Assembly (NCBI GenBank): GCA_037349105.1
Contig: JAYJMM010000083.1
Span: 1,674,001 to 1,738,000, forward strand
Source of the DNA: Limnomonas spitsbergensis
Taxonomy: Eukaryota; Chlorophyta; Chlorophyceae; Chlamydomonadales
Direction: 5' to 3'
DNA: 64,000 nucleotides
Shown: in pieces, positions 59,188-64,000 of the stretch
Layout: each line of letters starts with the position of its first letter
Position numbering within the stretch: position 1 is the first letter of the stretch
Made by a program: the position numbers and the translations under genes
The notes under the pieces: model-generated
Told to the model about the DNA's origin: nothing
The model's input: only the letters and a program-made list of their open reading frames with translations
The model's database searches: none

Positions 59188-62100
59188 TTAACTCCACTCC
59201 TGCATCTTCCGTCTTCGGTCCGCTGGCTGCCGGCCCACTGCCTGCCGGGTACTAGGACAAGCCTCGCTGCGTCTGCATTTTCTGCTCTGTAGGCGCCTGC
59301 CCGCTCCTTGCCAGTTACGGCGCGGGTGACGTCTCGTGCTCAGCGGCCTTGCCGCTCTGGGCTCGGCCTCAGGTCTCGGTAAGCTCCTCAAGGGCTGACT
59401 CCTCTTCTTCCCTTGCTGCTTCCTATCCTTGGCCACCTTAGCCCTTCTTGTAACTGCTCTCGGGGTGACATTGGCCTCTCCCCGGCCAGTGGTGTACGAG
59501 ATGTCGTACAACCCGTTCGCCATTGGTCTTGCGATGCCCCGCTCCATTTGCCTTGTTGCTGGGTTGGTGGCCATGACTTCCACCTCAGGCCTGTCCATGA
59601 CGTTGGCCTCCTGGGCTGTCCTGGCAGCCACTCTGGCTGCTGGGCTCGGCCGCCCCTGGGCCTGCAAACTGCGATCTTCTGTAGCGGGCCCTGCTATTGC
59701 AGCGGGCCCAGCTTCCTTGTCATCAGATATGCATTGTGGGCACAACCACTCGCCCTCAGGCACCTTCTTGAGTACTGGCACCAAGCAATCCATGTGCCAA
59801 CCTGAATTGCATGCATCACACAAAAGCATCACCTCTCCGCGATCAGGCAGCTGGCACACCTCGCATGACAGGCTGTTATTGGGTCTGGTTCCACTGAAAT
59901 CAACCACTCCCCTGAGGTTGGGCAAGTGGCATGGAGAACAATTGACAGCATTCTCTGTTACTGTGAGGCCATCTGCCCCCTCCAACACCAAGGTTCCCGT
60001 CGCCCCCAGTGTTTTCACCCTTAGGATCTCAGGCCTGGCCTTGGGATCGAGGCTGCGTCGTTATGATGAATACTTCACATACACGTAATCTCCCTCTGCA
60101 AAACGCCTGACCTGGGGGACATACCCTCCCCACGAATGCGTGCATATCGCAGCTTGTCGCGGTGCTGCGCAATTTTCAGATGCTCACCCGCGACTGGCAG
60201 TGCCTCTTTGATCCTGGCCACTCTGGCCAAGAGCAAGTCTGCTGCCTCTTCTGCTGTTGCCACCTTGGCTGTGTTCCAGAGGTCCGCCCCCACTCTGGAG
60301 GGAAAGGTGGGTCTCTGCCAGAACAGCACCTCGTACGGCGCCATGCGCGTGGCCTGCTGCGGCGAGCACCGGAAGCCTAGGGCTACCCAGGGCACCATCT
60401 TGTCCCAGGACTCGTCGCTGCTGCCTTCCTCGCAGCACTTGCGCAGGCCTGCCTTGAGGGTCTGGACAGCCCTTTCTGATAGCCCGTCTGCCTGGGGATG
60501 GTTGGCAGAAGTGGTGCGGTGATCAATGAAGCAGTCCAACAACATGTCCTGAAATTCACCCTGGACTCTGTTCCCTGGTCTGTCACCACTTCTGCGCATT
60601 CTCCGAATCGTGCAACAACATTTAGAAAGAATGCCAAGGCCGTCACATCAGACGCCTTGCTTGGAATGGGGATCAACTCCACCCATTTGGAGTAATGCTC
60701 CACACAAACCATCACAAACCGATTGCCCCTGGAAGTGGTCGTGAATGGACCACACAGGTCCACTCCCCACCGGAAAAACAACCCCTCAATGGGTAGCGGG
60801 TGCAGGTTGGGCTGTATGTGATTGAACGTGGATGCCCTGGCCCTGTCACACACACCGCATTCCTGCACTGCCTTCTTGACTGCTGCTCTAAGCCCCCGCC
60901 ACCAATGCTGCTGCATGACCATGAAAGCCGTGCGGTGGCTGCCGAAATGGCCCGTACCTGCATGGGCTGTCTGGATCACTGCAAGCCTGTCCTCTGGCCT
61001 GGGCACCACACAACGTCTACCGTCAGGCATGAGTCTCATCAGTACTCCTCCCCTCTCTGATTCCCACTGGAATGGCGCCGCTCTGCGCTGTATTCTGGTC
61101 TGTTCTCCTAGCTCTGTTCCCTGAACATATGTCTTCTCGCGGAGAAACCTCAATACAGGTTCATCTGCCCACACACCAACCCTGGTCGATGGTCCTGCAG
61201 GACATCCTGGCGGGTCCTTCTCACCCTCTGTGTCCCTGGTCACCTCGACTTCAACATTAACTTGTTCCTCAGGTGTGTTCCCACCTGGTTCCTGTGCCGC
61301 GTCGGCCCAGTCTGCCGCAGCCGATTCTCCCAGGCACTGCCTGTTTGACGCGGCCGCCTCTCCGCTGCCAGAGCACGCGTTTCCTGCAGTAGCAAGGGCG
61401 TAGTGGCTGGACATTAAAGTTGCACCCAGCACTGGATCCCTGTCCGGGCCTGGCAGCCTTGCTCTGCGTTTCAATTCCTCTGGTATGATTTTAGCACACT
61501 CAAGTGCCACATTGAGCCACGCTCCTAGTGCCCACGAATCCATGCACCTGCCCAAGGCTGCCCTCCTGGCCGCCTCTGGGAAGTCTGGGCGCGGCAATGT
61601 GGACCCCACAGCGTACCCCATGGCTCGTTCACGTTCGTTTGCATTGGGCTCCTGCAAGTCTCCCATGGCTCTGTACACCATCCCATTTTGCCCGTTCCTA
61701 AAAGAATATGATGAGGGCGTGGCCATCAAACACGGCAGCACCTTCCTGGGCTGTCCTGTTACGTTGATGCGGTACCCCCCATTGTCCGGGCATGAGACTA
61801 CCTGGGCCTTGCTGCCCTCGTCCAGAATGTCGTCTACTATCCCCCCGTGGGGTCTGGTTGACGCACGAATCACAAACTCGATATCTGCTGCAGGGGCGAT
61901 ATTCCCCCAATAGTTGCGAGTGCGGTGGGCGTAAGACCCCACCTGCGCTGCGTCAAACAACGCCGGTGTTCCCAGAATCCTGCACACCTCCTGAAAGGCC
62001 TCAACACTGGCCTTCACACTTTTCTGATTCAATTGCATTGCCACATTCTCAATCAGGTACGCTGGCGGCCTAGGCCCCTGCAGGAACTGCAGTGTACCCA

Positions 62101-64000
62101 ACAGCTTGACTAACGGGAAGAAAGACTTGCTTCTCTCTCCCGCGAGCCCACGCCCCTTGCCTGCTGACGAGAGGTCCTGGCAATCCCAGCCTGCTACCAT
62201 GAACCACTGGCGCCCCTCCTGGGCGCCCGCCTCCTGGAGGTGCTCCGCCGTAATGGCATACACATCTTGGGGCAACGCTCTGAAAGCCTTATCAAACGCA
62301 TTGACCGGAAGCAACTGAGGGTATCTCCTATGCAACTGCACCAGGCGACCCCCTGCGATCTCTCTGACTTCCTCACTGATATCAGCATACAAGTACTGCA
62401 CCACTGGGATACCCGCCCTGAGCACCATTTCCAGCCCTGAGCACATACCTCCAAAGGGCTCGAAAAGGACGACTCCCTCGGTCTCCATGGCCCGCACAGC
62501 CCTACTCGACAGGCAAGCTGTGTCCAGGCCTGCATGTAAATGAGGGGGCGTCACCCGAGGCAGGTCAGCAAGAACATCACTGATCATTGTCCTGGCCCGC
62601 TCCCTGTTGCTGAACGCCTGTTCTGCCGTACTGACAGGCTGCGCCTGCTCATCATCGTCAGTGGCGGCAGAGGATATCTCCTGCCCCACCGGCGCTGTCA
62701 CGCAAGCTGCCTCTGCAGCTCGCAACATCTGTACTCTCCTTCTGCCCTCCTGCGCCATGCGCACCATCTGGTCTGCATGCCACTGGTTCACTCTGCCCAA
62801 CCCCGTGAGCAAAGCTACCTGCTTCCCACTTGCCTCCTCCTTGGCTGCTGGCTCGGGAGCGGCTGTATCAAGCCTGGCCCCCGTGCGGTCAGCTGAGGAT
62901 GGGAGTGGCGATCTGGACGGGATGTCCGCATTCTGGTGGCATGCTCCTGAGCGGTGGACAATGGTAATGTCCAGCTCTTGGAGCATGAGAGCCCACCTAG
63001 CGTGCTGGCCCACCAACGTCTGATTGTCCATGAGGTAAGTGAGCGGCTCATGGTCAGTGATGAGATGCACCTTGCACCCAAACAGCATGTGGCGGTATGT
63101 GCGTGCTGCATACACTGCGGCCAGCATCTCCCCCTGGAACGAGGAATAGTTCCTCTCGCTCTTGTTCAGGGATCTGGACGTGCATGCCACCATATACTCC
63201 CGCCCGCTGTCATCACACTGCCCTAGCACGGCGCCTATGCCCTGCTTAGAGAAATCTGTGTACAATAAGAACGGCCTTGGCGGCCCCTTGCCGTCTGGCC
63301 CTGTCCCACTGTAATCTGGTCTGCGCAGGACTCTTCCGCCCTCGCACATCTCTGTTTTGATCAACTGGAACGCCTGCGACTGCTCTGGCCCCCACACAAA
63401 CGGGACCCCCTTGACCAGCAATGCGTTGATGCATGCCGCCTTTTTCGAGAAGTCCGGGACGTAGCACCGGTAGAAATTCAAGAATCCCATGACCTCCTGA
63501 ATGTTTTTCACCGATGTGGGCTCTGGCAGCGCCATAACCGCTGCTATTTTAGCTGCGTGCGGCGTGAGCCCCTGGGCCGACACATTGTGACCCAGGTACT
63601 CTACCGTCGCACACCCAAACAGGGACTTGTCGGGGTGCGCCCTTAATCCTACACTGTGGAGCATGTCCAACATCAGCTCCACATGCTTGATGTGTTCTGC
63701 CGGTGTATCACTGTACACCAGTAGGTCATCAATGAATGCCACGCAGAACGCACTCAGGCCTGCCCTGGCAATCTCCTCTTCCATCATACGCTGAAAGAAG
63801 GGAGGCCCATTGCGCAGACCGAAGTTGAGCTTTGTGTACATCCAAAGCTCAGGTCCCATCCAGAAAGCCGTCTTAGGCTGGTCCTCAGCCTTGATCGGGA
63901 TCTGCATAAACCCTGACCTAAGATCAACCTTGCTGAATATCTTGGCCGTACCCAGGTTCTGAAAAATAGTTTCCATCCTGGGGATGGCAAACTCCTGCTT
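59188..64000 (-). pseudogene. Pol of the second retrotransposon copy, frameshifted
   Basis: RT, RNase H, the methyltransferase and the N-terminal half of integrase are in one open frame from the window end to about 60,575 (1,197 codons from an internal Met). A 1-nt deletion after TDQGTE in the integrase core then shifts frame. A second 1-nt deletion near 60,112-60,118 shifts again. Two substitutions turn a Glu codon into TAA at 60,063-60,061. The PHD finger (LLCDACNSGWHMDCL) remains intact in its own frame, and the C-terminus is changed by indels so the stop moves to 59,188. The integrase second Asp is retained here (VVTDQG), unlike in the plus copy, and motif IV of the methyltransferase reads GWDCQDLS. 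Confidence 0.92.

Larger units (their letters stand above)
57605..64000 (-). mobile_element. Second copy of the methyltransferase-bearing LTR retrotransposon (partial)
   Basis: Same family as 20,070-39,726 in the opposite orientation. It includes the 3' LTR, the extra A segment (58,471-58,700), the 3' UTR without the nested insertion, and pol from the PHD finger back to within reverse transcriptase. The 5' part lies beyond the window end. Confidence 0.93.

Overview
The window looks like nuclear DNA of a eukaryote, most likely a green alga. The evidence is a spliced plant-type proline-synthesis gene with GC-rich exons and GT-AG introns, degenerate TTTAGGG/TTCAGGG-like tracts in introns, and many eukaryotic mobile elements. 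No bacterial operon structure is present. The species cannot be named from the sequence alone.

Region 1 (about 1-20,069) is dominated by a minus-strand gene for delta-1-pyrroline-5-carboxylate synthase (P5CS). The whole gamma-glutamyl phosphate reductase half can be read through ten exons (12,278 down to the stop at 1,288), with every intron phase matching. One further exon (12,699-12,864) holds the end of the glutamate 5-kinase half. The rest of the kinase half is only seen as degenerate fragments up to about 16,450. Introns contain TA-flanked MITEs, a hAT-type MITE, a 42-bp-arm palindrome, an 18-bp and a 36-bp minisatellite. They also contain decayed copies of the exon starts lying just upstream of the true exons.

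Region 2 (20,070-39,726) is a 19.7-kb LTR retrotransposon, apparently complete, with TG...CA ends and a 4-bp target duplication. It has a 3,461-codon ORF (Gag, three zinc knuckles, protease, long unknown tail). A second ORF in the +1 frame carries reverse transcriptase, RNase H, a DNMT3-like cytosine-5 DNA methyltransferase, integrase and a C-terminal PHD finger. A second, decaying copy of the same family lies on the minus strand at 57,605-64,000 and runs off the window. Combining a DNA-methylation writer with a chromatin reader in one retroelement is the most notable content here. Methyltransferase capture by retrotransposons is known in a few other eukaryotes, but the architecture, size, altered catalytic motif and asymmetric termini deserve attention.

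Region 3 (39,731-57,604) is a repeat-rich graveyard. It contains possible exons of an unrecognised minus-strand gene (40,936-41,863), 160-bp and 59-bp satellites (43.2-44.9 kb), and a head-to-head inverted array with palindromic junctions (47.3-48.7 kb) that shares its junction motif with a second array (53.8-54.6 kb). Between these arrays lie remnants of a Helitron Rep protein (49.0-51.7 kb) carrying a hAT MITE with a perfect 8-bp target duplication. Last comes a broken retroelement with a PHD finger, RNase H and a zinc-binding tail (about 54,975-57,640), which the minus-strand LTR element abuts.
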